Below the pieces are notes generated by a model, which did not search any database, was not told the DNA's origin, and worked only from the letters and a program-made list of their open reading frames with translations. A program made the translations under genes and the position numbers. A stretch of 64,000 nt of DNA from Chitinibacter fontanus (GTDB taxonomy: Bacteria > Pseudomonadota > Gammaproteobacteria > Burkholderiales > Chitinibacteraceae). Each line of letters starts with the position of its first letter. The first letter of the stretch is position 1. The stretch is from the NCBI RefSeq assembly GCF_013423785.1, contig NZ_CP058952.1:1302001-1366000 (forward strand), in the 5' to 3' direction. Shown piece by piece: positions 31,623 to 40,842 of the stretch.

Positions 31623-32972
31623 CTAGCTTGTGGCCTGGCACACACGATTTCGGCCTTCGGCCTTGGCTTGGTACAGAGCGCGATCAGCTCTGATCATCGC
31701 GTCTTGGACAGACTCTTGCTCGCCAACCATGGCAACGCCCTGACTAACGGTATATCCAAAACGGGTATTATTTGACTCAATGAGGACCCGGTTATTCTGA
31801 ATAGCTAGCCGAATCCGCTCGGCAATGACAATGGCTTGGGTTAAGTCGGTATCTGGCAGTAACAAGATAAATTCTTCACCACCAGTACGCGCAATCAAAT
31901 CGGTAGAACGCAAGGCCTCACCACACCAACGCGCTAGCATTATCAAGGCTTGATCGCCCGTTTCATGGCCATATTGATCATTGATCATTTTGAAATGGTC
32001 GATATCCATCGCAATCAATGACAGCGGCGATTTTTTGCGCTTCGCACGATCCCCTTCTTGTCTTGCGCGCTCATACAAGGCACGACGGTTTAGTAGGCCG
32101 GTCAAGGGGTCTGTACGCGCAGCGACTTCTAGCTGGGCAATCAACTCAGTGTTTTTATTAATGAGCTCAATCAAATTGTCATTCACAGAATTGAGCGCAT
32201 TAGCGGTCATTTTTTCTGTGGTCAAATCCGTTGCCAGCTCAAAAAACACTTGCTCGGTATCAGCCGCCGACTTCAAGGCTATCAACAAGGAGCGCCCCCA
32301 ATAGGGGCTTTCATCGGGACGTAGACCGGAGTATTCCAAACTCACCGGTGTACCTTGCTCCGCAAGAGTTAGGTAATAACCAATTTGCATTCCTTCGGGC
32401 TGCAACTTATATGCCGCCCGTGATTGGCCAATCAACACTTTAGCCGGCTGCCCTATGAGCCTGCCAAACTGATCACTTACATAAGTAAACCGCCCCTGCC
32501 TATCCATCATCGAAATCAGAGCATGATCTTGCAGGGCACGCAGCCAACTAGATTGACTATCAATCTGAGTTTGCAAGGTTTTATAGAGGTGTTTTTCATT
32601 GGAAACATCAATACCAAACCCCAAAATACCATTGAGCTCACCCGCATCGTTATAAGCACCCGCGCGATAGCAACGTAATGTTTTAACGACGCCCTCAACT
32701 TTAGGTAAAGTTAAATCGGCCCAACGAGCTTGCTGCCCAGCAAATACCGACATTTCCTCCAACTGAATCGACTCACACATCCAATCAGGCAACACCTCTT
32801 CATCCGAGCGCCCCAATAAACTCGCAACAGTGAGCCCTAAGTGCTGCGCATAAACCGGATTAACCCACACATAGCGTGCTTGCAGATCTTTTTGCCATGC
32901 GGCAACTGGCAATGCCTCAAGTAAGGCTTGGCTTTGAATTTGCGCTTGCAATGGGTGATTGTCGGTCTGCAT
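31623..32972 (-). CDS. PAS-domain diguanylate cyclase
   Basis: A 449-residue protein. Two PAS-like sensor domains lie at about residues 10-130 and 140-255, then a short coiled linker, then a GGDEF domain. The active-site motif is RTGGEEF (364-368), so GTP cyclisation to c-di-GMP is expected. An RxxD inhibitory I-site (RSTD, 355-358) sits five residues before it, giving product inhibition. No transmembrane segment is seen. The start is the ATG at 32972, preceded by GAGG, 8 bp after the GntR-type regulator. The sensed signal is unknown. Confidence 0.9.
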   Translation of the reverse strand: MQTDNHPLQAQIQSQALLEALPVAAWQKDLQARYVWVNPVYAQHLGLTVASLLGRSDEEVLPDWMCESIQLEEMSVFAGQQARWADLTLPKVEGVVKTLRCYRAGAYNDAGELNGILGFGIDVSNEKHLYKTLQTQIDSQSSWLRALQDHALISMMDRQGRFTYVSDQFGRLIGQPAKVLIGQSRAAYKLQPEGMQIGYYLTLAEQGTPVSLEYSGLRPDESPYWGRSLLIALKSAADTEQVFFELATDLTTEKMTANALNSVNDNLIELINKNTELIAQLEVAARTDPLTGLLNRRALYERARQEGDRAKRKKSPLSLIAMDIDHFKMINDQYGHETGDQALIMLARWCGEALRSTDLIARTGGEEFILLLPDTDLTQAIVIAERIRLAIQNNRVLIESNNTRFGYTVSQGVAMVGEQESVQDAMIRADRALYQAKAEGRNRVCQATS

Positions 32973-32980
32973 AGCCGGCC

Positions 32981-33733
32981 TCAATCGTTAAACTCAACCA
33001 CATAGCGATAGTAGTCGCTGCGGAAGTAGGAATAGGTCAATTCAAAGGCGCGGCCACTGGGTAAAAAACTCACTCGAGTTAAGCGCAGTAAGGCTTTACC
33101 CACATCAAACCCACACAATTGCGCCATCTGTTCATCACAAGAAAAGGCATCAATTTCCTCAATCGCTTTCGCAATCACCAATTGGTGCTCGTGCATAAAT
33201 TGATAGAGCGAGGCTCCAATTTCATGTGGGTTTGGCACCAGACTCGAGGGTAAGCTCGTTGATTCATAACCAATCACTAGGTCATTGGCGGTGCGTAAAC
33301 GCTGTAAACGACTTACTTTGGCCCCCGTCTGTAATTTGAGCCGCCATTGCTCTTCCATATTGGGCTCGACAACTTCGCGATTAAGCCAGATCGACCCCGC
33401 TTTGAAACCTCGGCTATGCAGCAAACTGGAAAAATTACTTAGCCGTGACACAGGCTGATCAATTTTAGGCGTGACCTGATAGCGTAGCTGCTCATCCTGC
33501 ATCAACCAGCTTTCTTTAATTAACTGGTCAAATGCGGCTTGAACCGACTCTGCGGGAATCTGAAACAAACTGGCAAACTGGGCAATGCTGGGCAAATATT
33601 CAGCGGGTAACCAATAGCCAGCGCAAATGGCAATTTTAAGCTTCTGGAAAAACTGTACCGCAATCGGTTGCGGCGACCCTAAATCGGGCGCGAGGGCGAG
33701 TAACTTGCGGTTGGCGGCGACAGAAAGGTCCAT
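32981..33733 (-). CDS. GntR/HutC-type regulator with UTRA domain
   Basis: A 250-residue protein. It has an N-terminal winged helix-turn-helix (about 15-80, with YLPSIAQFASLFQIPAESVQ as recognition region) and a C-terminal UTRA effector-binding fold (about 90-245, with GASLYQFMHE and LLRLTRVSFLPSGRAFELTYSY split across it). These domains bind small molecules such as amino sugars or histidine derivatives. It lies between the REC-EAL and the PAS-GGDEF genes, so it may control c-di-GMP turnover; this is inferred. The start at 33733 (MDLSVAANRK) is chosen by family length; the ribosome binding site is weak. Confidence 0.8.
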   Translation of the reverse strand: MDLSVAANRKLLALAPDLGSPQPIAVQFFQKLKIAICAGYWLPAEYLPSIAQFASLFQIPAESVQAAFDQLIKESWLMQDEQLRYQVTPKIDQPVSRLSNFSSLLHSRGFKAGSIWLNREVVEPNMEEQWRLKLQTGAKVSRLQRLRTANDLVIGYESTSLPSSLVPNPHEIGASLYQFMHEHQLVIAKAIEEIDAFSCDEQMAQLCGFDVGKALLRLTRVSFLPSGRAFELTYSYFRSDYYRYVVEFND

Positions 33734-33868
33734 TGCTACATACTCAAAACAGTAGAATTTGAGCATAGCAGAGCACACTAGATTTGCAGGCCAGCTTAGC
33801 ACACCATAAAATTCAACGCAGGTATCTCACCAAAGGCTAAATTGATAAAAACTCAGCTAGAGATACAC

Positions 33869-35080
33869 CTATGCAGTATGATTTCTCAACAACCCATACC
33901 CGGCAACCAAATCAGAGGCCGACATCGGTTTGGCAAATAAATATCCCTGCAGGTGCAAATTGAAACCTTCGTAATGCTGTTGCAAAAAGTGGAAATCAGC
34001 ATCGTTTTCGACACCTTCAGCAATAATCCGCAATTGCAATTCGCTGGCGATTTTCACGATACCGGCAAAAATACTCTGCGCCCGCTCATCACGATGGATA
34101 TTGCGTACTAAACTTTGATCCAATTTCAGCTCGGTAATCGCCAACTCGCGCAGTAATTCCAGCGGTGTTTGTCCTACACCAAAATCATCCAGAGCTAGCC
34201 CAAACCCTCGCAAGCGCAGACGCAACAAAGTCGCCATGGTTTGCCCTAGATTGTTAAAAGCTGAATTTTCGGTGATTTCCAGCACGATCCGGTTAGGCGA
34301 TAAATTACGCAGCACCAATTCATGGTGCAACCATTCCAACAGCTCGGTATCGTCAAGCTGATTACGCGACAAATTAATCGATAGACGCACATAGGGGGGC
34401 AACATTTTGGTTTGCAATAAATCAAACCCAGTCTGCGCAATTCGACGGGTCAGCAAGGTCAGATGCCCTTCGCTATCAAGCCGCTCAATAAATGAGGCTG
34501 GCCCGAGCAAACCAAACTGCGGGTTTTCCCACCGTGCAAGGGCCTCGATTTGTTCCATTTGCCCATGCTGCAAACTAAAAATAGGCTGGTAATGAGCGCA
34601 AAATTGATTGTGTGCCAAACCGGTAATGATATCGATCAATGGCATCGGGGCAGGCGCGCCATCGGAGTGAAACGGTGGTTGTAAGGGTGTATTAATTAAT
34701 TTAAGCGCCAATTCTTTCAAGGTCTGCCCATAAAAAGGCTTACTAAGATAGGCGATCCGCGAAATACCTAGCTCTTGTGCTGCACGGGCGCAATTTTCCA
34801 GTAGTTCTGGGGCATAGCCACTAATTAAAATGACCGCAGGTATATCACTGTGAGTAGCTAGATTGCGCAGCAGCTCAATGCCATCCATCCCGGGCATGTT
34901 TAGATCAGTGATAATTAAATCGACCTTCACCAATTGCCGCACCAGCTGCAAAGCCCAGCTACCATCGGTAGCTTCAAACAGCTTCACATCGGGAATATCT
35001 TGTAACATCGCGCGCATCAACTGCCGCTGAGTTTGACTGTCATCCGCAAGCAAGATACAACGAGGCTGAACGATAGGCAT
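33869..35080 (-). CDS. Response regulator with c-di-GMP phosphodiesterase (REC-EAL) domains
   Basis: A 403-residue protein with an N-terminal receiver domain (phosphoacceptor Asp in LIITDLNMPGMDG, Lys in YLSKPF) and a C-terminal EAL domain. The catalytic residues are conserved: EALARWE, LEITENS, LDDFGVGQ, LKLDQSLV, AEGVEN and QGYLFAKP. It should hydrolyse c-di-GMP under control of a phosphorelay, but no histidine kinase is adjacent. The start is the ATG at 35078-35080 with a good AAAGGAG site. It is first in a run with the GntR-type and PAS-GGDEF genes. Confidence 0.92.
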   Translation of the reverse strand: MPIVQPRCILLADDSQTQRQLMRAMLQDIPDVKLFEATDGSWALQLVRQLVKVDLIITDLNMPGMDGIELLRNLATHSDIPAVILISGYAPELLENCARAAQELGISRIAYLSKPFYGQTLKELALKLINTPLQPPFHSDGAPAPMPLIDIITGLAHNQFCAHYQPIFSLQHGQMEQIEALARWENPQFGLLGPASFIERLDSEGHLTLLTRRIAQTGFDLLQTKMLPPYVRLSINLSRNQLDDTELLEWLHHELVLRNLSPNRIVLEITENSAFNNLGQTMATLLRLRLRGFGLALDDFGVGQTPLELLRELAITELKLDQSLVRNIHRDERAQSIFAGIVKIASELQLRIIAEGVENDADFHFLQQHYEGFNLHLQGYLFAKPMSASDLVAGYGLLRNHTA

Positions 35081-35201
35081 AGCAAGCTCCTTTGTCACTT
35101 TCACTTAAGCACATAAATGTAATGACAAAAGCGCTTTTTCGTACTGAAGTGACCAACGCTATACCTATACGTAAATTAGTCAGCCAAACACCCGGAGAAT
35201 T

Positions 35202-35504
35202 TTAGAATTTATTACCCCGTAATACTCTAACCTCGGACAACCATTGCACCAAAGCGTAATGCTCGCCAAAACGCCGCATAATGTCTTCGGCCAGCGCTTC
35301 GCCGCTGGCAGTATCAATAATTAACTCAATCTGGATATTCTCATTGGCATCAAAGCTACCGCGCTTCTCACCATGAGCACCTTTGCCCCGTGCCGCAACA
35401 ATTGTCCAACCTCGTACTTTTTGTGCTTCAAACAAGGCTACCAGATCATTTTCCAGAACAGCTTCGGTCACGATCGTTAACATGGTTTTGGTATGAAATG
35501 TCAT
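35202..35504 (-). CDS. PII-like signalling protein, SbtB type
   Basis: A 100-residue ferredoxin-like fold protein of the PII superfamily, with a T-loop-like segment ARGKGAHGEKRGSF. It lies 11 bp after an SbtA-family transporter, the known partner of SbtB proteins. SbtB binds adenine nucleotides (including cAMP in cyanobacteria) and blocks SbtA. Regulation of the neighbouring transporter is inferred by analogy. Start ATG at 35504 with AAGGA. Confidence 0.8.
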   Translation of the reverse strand: MTFHTKTMLTIVTEAVLENDLVALFEAQKVRGWTIVAARGKGAHGEKRGSFDANENIQIELIIDTASGEALAEDIMRRFGEHYALVQWLSEVRVLRGNKF

Positions 35505-35515
35505 AGCAAATATCC

Positions 35516-36472
35516 TTAAGCCACAGCGATAGCAAATTGGTGATACAGCGGGATACCCACCAATAAATTAAACGGGAAGGTTACCCCTAGTGAGGCGCCC
35601 AGCGACAAAGCAGGGTTCGCCTGTGGCACCGCCATCCGCATGGCTGCCGGTGCCGCAATATAACTGGCAGAAGCTGCGAGCGTCGCCAATAGAGTAACAC
35701 CACCCAGCGACAAGCCCATTAGCATTCCAAAACCAATTCCGACCCAGCTCAAAGCTACTGGCAAACCAACTCCGACAATCAACATAAATAAGCCATGCTG
35801 ACGCAGTGCCCCCACCTTACCAGCCACCACCAGACCCATTTCCAACAAGAACAAAGTTAATACTGGCTTGAACAAATCGAGATACAGCTTATCGACCGGC
35901 TTAATACCTTCAGGACCTGCAATGTAGCCAATAGCCAAACCGCCCAGAAGTAACACAATACTTTTACCTAGTAAGACTTCATGCATCAGCTTGCCCCAAC
36001 CATGCCCAGTGGCTTGCTTGGCATCTCCCCCCAAGCGCGCCAAGATCACCCCAACCACCAAGGCAGGCATTTCCAGTAAAGCCAGAAAGAGTGTCGTCTG
36101 TGACTCATATGGCACCGCTAAGCGCGTCAAAAAAGCCACGCCTACGGCGAATGTCACCACCGAAGCAGAACCATAGTGTGCGGCTACACTCGCAGCATCA
36201 GCCTGCGGTAGTTTTAACCGTAGCAAAGGGTAAATCAGCAGCGGAATTAAACAGCCCATTAGCAAGACCAGCATGGCCTGCGGCAAGATTTCCATCATGG
36301 GCTGCTTGGCCAGCGCCAATCCACCTTTAATCCCGATTGCTAAGAGCAAAAACACCGAGAGCGTTTCATACAGCGCACTCGGTAGCTTCAAATCAGATTT
36401 GGCAATACCTGCGGCCAGGCCAAGCAGAAAGAATAAAACCACCGGATCAATTTGCATGTAGAAATCTTTCAT
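35516..36472 (-). CDS. sbtA: SbtA-family sodium-dependent bicarbonate transporter
   Basis: A 318-residue membrane protein with about ten helices in two inverted halves. Family features are AAHYGSASVVTFAVG in the first half and LAASASYIAAPAAMRMAVP in the second, the substrate-binding turns of SbtA. It imports HCO3- (possibly another anion) with Na+. The length is shorter than cyanobacterial SbtA, as usual for bacterial homologues. The start ATG at 36472 follows a possible TTG. It is paired with an SbtB-like gene directly downstream. Confidence 0.88.
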   Translation of the reverse strand: MKDFYMQIDPVVLFFLLGLAAGIAKSDLKLPSALYETLSVFLLLAIGIKGGLALAKQPMMEILPQAMLVLLMGCLIPLLIYPLLRLKLPQADAASVAAHYGSASVVTFAVGVAFLTRLAVPYESQTTLFLALLEMPALVVGVILARLGGDAKQATGHGWGKLMHEVLLGKSIVLLLGGLAIGYIAGPEGIKPVDKLYLDLFKPVLTLFLLEMGLVVAGKVGALRQHGLFMLIVGVGLPVALSWVGIGFGMLMGLSLGGVTLLATLAASASYIAAPAAMRMAVPQANPALSLGASLGVTFPFNLLVGIPLYHQFAIAVA

Positions 36473-36550
36473 CAATAATTGGCAACAACAGCGAATTTAC
36501 TACATCTGCAATGATAAAAAAACGCCCAAAAACAATAAGGTTTTTATAAA

Positions 36551-36573
36551 GAAATGTAGTAAAAATACATTTC
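36551..36573. repeat. Inverted repeat between sbtA and the DedA gene
   Basis: An 8-bp perfect inverted repeat GAAATGTA-N7-TACATTTC lies in the divergent promoter region, about 80 bp upstream of sbtA and 65 bp before dedA. It could be an operator for one or both genes; no regulator is identified. Confidence 0.4.
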
Positions 36574-36636
36574 TCGCATTTGGGAACCAACTCATTAGTG
36601 CCAGCTCAAAGCTCTGTCGATTTTTTGAGTAAGAAC

Positions 36637-37389
36637 ATGACCGAGTGGCTCAATTCCATCATGACGCATTCCAGTGAGTTAGCACTGGCAATACTATTTA
36701 TTATCGTACTGGCTGAATCCATTGCTCTGCTGGGTTTATTGATCCCAGGCACGGTACTGATGTTTAGCATGGGCGCTTTAGTCGGCAATGGTCAGATCGA
36801 ATTTTGGGCCGCCTGTGCGATCGGGTTTATCGCCGCCTTGCTAGGTGATGGCTTGTCGTATGCGCTTGGGCGACGTTATCGACGTCAATTACAGCGGGCG
36901 CAGATCTTGCGCCCACATCAGCGACTATTGCTGCAAGCCCGACTCGTACTACGCCAGCACGGGCCCTTAGGCATTTTTGCTGGGCGTTTTCTCGGCCCAA
37001 CTCGACCAGTTTTACCCTTGGTGGCGGGCATGTTGTCGATGCCCAGCCGCCGTTTCTGGCCTGCATGTACCTTGGCCAGTTTATTGTGGACGCCGTGCTT
37101 TTTGATGCCGGGTATTTTAGCCGGCGCGGCGATCGGTCTAGCCAGCCATGGGGTTTTCTCATTTCCAATCTTGCTGCTACTGGGGGCAATTAGCCTAGCG
37201 CTGATTGGCTGGTTAGGGACGCAAGCAATACGTCACGGCCTACAGCAACGCGGCCTCGCGGCCATGCCCGCTCATCTTAGCTGGGGGTCGGGCGTGAGCA
37301 TGCTTGCCTGCGGTGTAGTCACTTGGCAAATTGCGATCCACCCGCTCGCCCCCACGTATGGCTCACGCATCTGGCAAGTACTCACCTAA
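36637..37389 (+). CDS. DedA-family membrane protein
   Basis: A 250-residue polytopic membrane protein. It shows the DedA core: ESIALLGLLIPGTVLMFSMG, then GDGLSYALGRR and the conserved FAGRFLGPTRPVLPLVAGM. DedA proteins are linked to lipid flipping (undecaprenyl-phosphate and phospholipids) and membrane potential. The start ATG at 36637 is chosen over an upstream TTG. It diverges from sbtA. Confidence 0.87.
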   Translation: MTEWLNSIMTHSSELALAILFIIVLAESIALLGLLIPGTVLMFSMGALVGNGQIEFWAACAIGFIAALLGDGLSYALGRRYRRQLQRAQILRPHQRLLLQARLVLRQHGPLGIFAGRFLGPTRPVLPLVAGMLSMPSRRFWPACTLASLLWTPCFLMPGILAGAAIGLASHGVFSFPILLLLGAISLALIGWLGTQAIRHGLQQRGLAAMPAHLSWGSGVSMLACGVVTWQIAIHPLAPTYGSRIWQVLT

Positions 37390-37416
37390 CATATACATGG
37401 TGCCGTATAAAGACGA

Positions 37417-37438
37417 AAGGCTTCCAAATGGAAGCCTT
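37417..37438. terminator. Hairpin between converging genes
   Basis: A 9-bp perfect stem AAGGCTTCC/GGAAGCCTT with a 4-nt loop in the 77-bp gap between the convergent DedA and TPR genes. Poly-T tails are weak on both sides, so termination is likely but not certain. Confidence 0.55.
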
Positions 37439-37466
37439 CAACGATATACCCCAATAATGGAGCCGC

Positions 37467-38534
37467 TTAGTAAACAGAAGCTTCCAGTTCATGTACCCGC
37501 AACTGCAAAGAATGGCGTTTGAACGTTGCCAGACGTTGATTCATCACATCACTGAGCAACTGGTCAGAAAGATCAAAATGTTGGCTCCAGTGCCAAAATT
37601 CTTTTTCAGTTTGACCGGTATGCTGAAAACATTTCGCCAATCCCTCATGGGCCTGCATAACCAAATAGCGATAAATGTTTGGCGTGCTTTGCGCTGTTTC
37701 TAGCGCCTGCTGCATAAAGTACTGTGCTTTATGTGGCTCGTTTAACTGCAGATACAACTCACCCAAGCCGATCATGGTGACAGATTTACCCCAAATATTG
37801 CAGGTATGCGCATTGAGCATTAATGCGCGCTTTAGCTGCTCGCAGGCCTCATCGAGTTTCCCTACGGCGCGTAGTGCATAACCACGATAGTAGTAAATTT
37901 CAGGCTCGTACTCGCAGAAAGCCATCCCTTTCACCAGCTCTTCAGCCTGATCTAAATAGCGATGCGAGTCAGTATATTGGCGATGCTGATACGCATAGGC
38001 CGCCAAATTAATCATCAGACAAACTTTCGGCTCAACGCGCTCTACCTGATCCATAGCAGCTTGGGCTTTACTTGAATATGCCAGCGAGGCGTGCGGGTCT
38101 TCAAAAGTCCAGAATAATTTGCCGATACCAATGTAGGCGACCGCATTGGCATATGGCCAATTGCGATCAATCCCCGCTTCTAGCAGTTGCAGCCAGTAAT
38201 CCATTGCGGCATCAAATTGGTTCGTGCCATAGAGAATGTCGGCATAAGTGTTCATTGCCTCGATCCAGATTTCATCTTGCTGGTGCGTCTGCGCAAGGGC
38301 GATCGTCTGCAGGGCGGTACGCTCAATTACCTCAGGCGGCGTAATGGGGCGTGCACGATATGCCATAAGCTCGATCAGCGACGCTTCGGTGACTAAATCA
38401 CCGTGGCCAAGCATATCGGCGCGATCGGCGGTCAGTAGCGCTAAACGAATTGATTCTTCGGGATCGGAATGGACCAGCGCTCTGGCAATATCAAGCGTTT
38501 GCTTGACCTCTGCCTGCATATTAAATTGACCCAT
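37467..38534 (-). CDS. Tetratricopeptide-repeat protein of unknown function
   Basis: A 355-residue soluble, all-helical protein with several TPR units. The best are around AYIGIGKLFWTFEDPHASLAYSSKAQ, split by turns, then YYYRGYALRAVGKLDEACEQL and GLGELYLQLNEPHKAQYFMQ. There is no signal peptide and no recognised catalytic or DNA-binding domain. Such proteins act as scaffolds or sensors in regulatory complexes. It resembles the TPR part of some diguanylate-cyclase or LuxR-associated regulators, but lacks an output domain. The start is the ATG at 38534 behind AGGAG. Confidence 0.7.
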   Translation of the reverse strand: MGQFNMQAEVKQTLDIARALVHSDPEESIRLALLTADRADMLGHGDLVTEASLIELMAYRARPITPPEVIERTALQTIALAQTHQQDEIWIEAMNTYADILYGTNQFDAAMDYWLQLLEAGIDRNWPYANAVAYIGIGKLFWTFEDPHASLAYSSKAQAAMDQVERVEPKVCLMINLAAYAYQHRQYTDSHRYLDQAEELVKGMAFCEYEPEIYYYRGYALRAVGKLDEACEQLKRALMLNAHTCNIWGKSVTMIGLGELYLQLNEPHKAQYFMQQALETAQSTPNIYRYLVMQAHEGLAKCFQHTGQTEKEFWHWSQHFDLSDQLLSDVMNQRLATFKRHSLQLRVHELEASVY

Positions 38535-38633
38535 ATTCATCATCTCCTGCCTGCTAGTGTCTTTTAGCGGGCGCCATATTGGCGTTGCGCACGGTGCTAT
38601 ATTAGTTATTCCTTAATTATATGGTAATAAAAA

Positions 38634-38652
38634 AGCGGGCATAAAGCCCGCT
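38634..38652 (-). terminator. Rho-independent terminator of the ferredoxin gene
   Basis: Stem AGCGGGC/GCCCGCT with a 5-nt loop followed on the minus strand by a run of Ts, 25 bp after the ferredoxin stop. Confidence 0.85.
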
Positions 38653-38676
38653 TGTCAGGAAATGAATGGTCGTAGC

Positions 38677-38940
<264 letters not shown>

Positions 38941-39004
38941 TTAACAAAACAATCGAGTAACTAGATATGGGGAATTCTCCCACTTTCGAGCGGTAACGAC
39001 AACC

Positions 39005-39589
39005 TTACTCTGCGTTCTGGCCGCTTATTTGTTGGTCAGCGACCGATGCGCGGCAGATTACCGCATATTTCACAGTCCCCGCTTTGCCCTCGCGCAAGAC
39101 TTCCCAGCCTGCGAGATCAGGCCACTCGGCACACTCGATATACACACGTGCATCATCGGCCAGAAACGGGATCACTTGCGGTAATACTTGATTGAGCAGC
39201 GGCGTGGCAAACGGTGGATCGAGCAAAACTAGGTCAAATTGCTGGCCATTGCGTGCCAGAAAACGCTCAGCATCGCTCAAAATCACCTCAACATGGCTTG
39301 CGCCGAGCAGCGAAGCATTGGCTTTCAGTGCCGCGTGCACCGGTTTAGCCATTTCAACCATCACGACCTTTTTGGCGTTGCGACTGGCCGCTTCAAAACC
39401 CAAGCCGCCGCTACCGGCAAATAGATCCAGACACACCTGCCCAGTCAGGTCTTGCCCCAGCCAGTTAAACACCGTTTCGCGCACCCGATCAGGCGTTGGG
39501 CGTAGTGCAAGCGAATCAGGAAATTTCAAAAGTCGACGTTTATATTGACCACCAATAATACGCACCTGATTTTTATGCTGTGCTGACAC
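39005..39589 (-). CDS. rsmD: 16S rRNA (guanine966-N2)-methyltransferase RsmD
   Basis: A 194-residue SAM-dependent methyltransferase. Motifs are RIIGGQYKRRLLKFP, RPTPDRVRETVFNWL, LDLFAGSGGLGFEAASR and the catalytic LVLLDPPFA (DPPF type, N-methylation). It modifies G966 in 16S rRNA. It is divergent from ftsY, the conserved rsmD-ftsY arrangement. Confidence 0.95.
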   Translation of the reverse strand: MSAQHKNQVRIIGGQYKRRLLKFPDSLALRPTPDRVRETVFNWLGQDLTGQVCLDLFAGSGGLGFEAASRNAKKVVMVEMAKPVHAALKANASLLGASHVEVILSDAERFLARNGQQFDLVLLDPPFATPLLNQVLPQVIPFLADDARVYIECAEWPDLAGWEVLREGKAGTVKYAVICRASVADQQISGQNAE

Positions 39590-39655
39590 GGTTGCTCCGG
39601 TAAAATCACGATTAATTGATTATTTTCCGCGATTTGTAGCCCGAGCGCCAAACCC

Positions 39656-40825
39656 ATGTTTAGTTTTTTCAAAAAAAAGAAGCCCGCTGACACCGTAGCG
39701 GAGCAAGATTTAACCCCAGCGCAGCCAGAAGCCGCGCCCGCAGCGCCAAGCACTCCAGCAGCGCCAGCCCCTTCAACGACCATCGAACCAAGTGCCGTCG
39801 TCGCAACCACCGCAGAGGTATTGCCTCCAAAATCAGAGCCCGCAAAGCCTGTAGCGCAATACACCGAGACCGACCCCGCCAAGCTAGGCAACACCGATCA
39901 ACCGCAAGAGCGCCCCAAGCTCTCATGGGCCGATCGGCTGAAAATGGGCCTAGCCAAAACACGCGATAAGCTCGGCAAAAGTCTGGCCAGCGTATTTGGT
40001 GGCGGCAAAATCGACGACGATTTATACGATGAGCTCGAAACGGTGCTTCTGACCGCCGATATGGGCGTTGATGCCACCCAACATTTGCTCAAAGACGTGC
40101 GCGAGCGCGTGTCGCTCAAAGGTCTGAAAGACCCAAACGAGCTTAAAGGTGCATTGAAAGACAGCTTGGTCGAGCTGATTCAACCACTGCAAATCCCACT
40201 CAATATTGATGGCCACAAGCCGTTTATTTTGATGGTGGCCGGTGTCAATGGCGCAGGCAAAACTACGTCGATCGGCAAATTGGCGAAATACTTCCAAAGC
40301 CAAGGCAAGAGCGTCTTGCTGGCGGCAGGCGATACATTCCGTGCCGCAGCGCGCGAGCAGCTCGTCGTTTGGGGCGAGCGCAATGGCGTACATGTGATTG
40401 CGCAGGAGTCAGGCGACGCCGCCGCCGTAGCGTTTGACGCAGTGAATGCAGCCAAAGCACGCGGCATTGATGTGGTGATCGTTGATACCGCCGGCCGCCT
40501 GCCGACGCAATTGCATTTGATGGAAGAAATCAAAAAAGTAAAACGCGTGGTGCAAAAAGCTGACCCAACTGGCCCGCACGAAATCATGCTGGTGCTCGAC
40601 GCCAACACTGGGCAAAACGCACTCGCGCAGACCAAATCATTTGACGATGCCCTGGGTTTAACCGGCTTAGTCCTCACCAAACTCGACGGCACCGCCAAAG
40701 GGGGCGTAATTGCTGCCATTGCCAAAAATCGCCCAGTGCCATTACGCTTTATCGGCGTGGGTGAAACCATCGACGATTTGCGCCCATTTGTGGCCAAAGA
40801 TTACATTGATGCCTTGTTTGAATAA
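39656..40825 (+). CDS. ftsY: Signal recognition particle receptor FtsY
   Basis: A 389-residue SRP GTPase. The N-terminal A-domain (about 1-85) is Pro/Ala/Glu-rich with an initial basic patch (FSFFKKKKP) for membrane contact. The NG domain has P-loop GVNGAGKTTSIGKLA, DTAGRLPTQ and TKLDGTAKGG. It docks SRP-ribosome complexes at the translocon. Followed after 17 bp by a GNAT gene and then ftsEX. Confidence 0.96.
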   Translation: MFSFFKKKKPADTVAEQDLTPAQPEAAPAAPSTPAAPAPSTTIEPSAVVATTAEVLPPKSEPAKPVAQYTETDPAKLGNTDQPQERPKLSWADRLKMGLAKTRDKLGKSLASVFGGGKIDDDLYDELETVLLTADMGVDATQHLLKDVRERVSLKGLKDPNELKGALKDSLVELIQPLQIPLNIDGHKPFILMVAGVNGAGKTTSIGKLAKYFQSQGKSVLLAAGDTFRAAAREQLVVWGERNGVHVIAQESGDAAAVAFDAVNAAKARGIDVVIVDTAGRLPTQLHLMEEIKKVKRVVQKADPTGPHEIMLVLDANTGQNALAQTKSFDDALGLTGLVLTKLDGTAKGGVIAAIAKNRPVPLRFIGVGETIDDLRPFVAKDYIDALFE

Positions 40826-40842
40826 GCGCTAAAGCCACGCCG

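Noticed and set aside
33820..33871. Imperfect inverted repeat AGGTATCTC ... GAGATACACCT upstream of the GntR-type gene
   Set aside because: The arms differ by a 2-nt insertion, are about 30 nt apart and partly overlap the end of the REC-EAL gene, so it is too weak to call an operator.
40180..40797. 205-codon open frame antisense to ftsY
   Set aside because: It is explained by codon bias of ftsY on the other strand; it has no recognisable motif.
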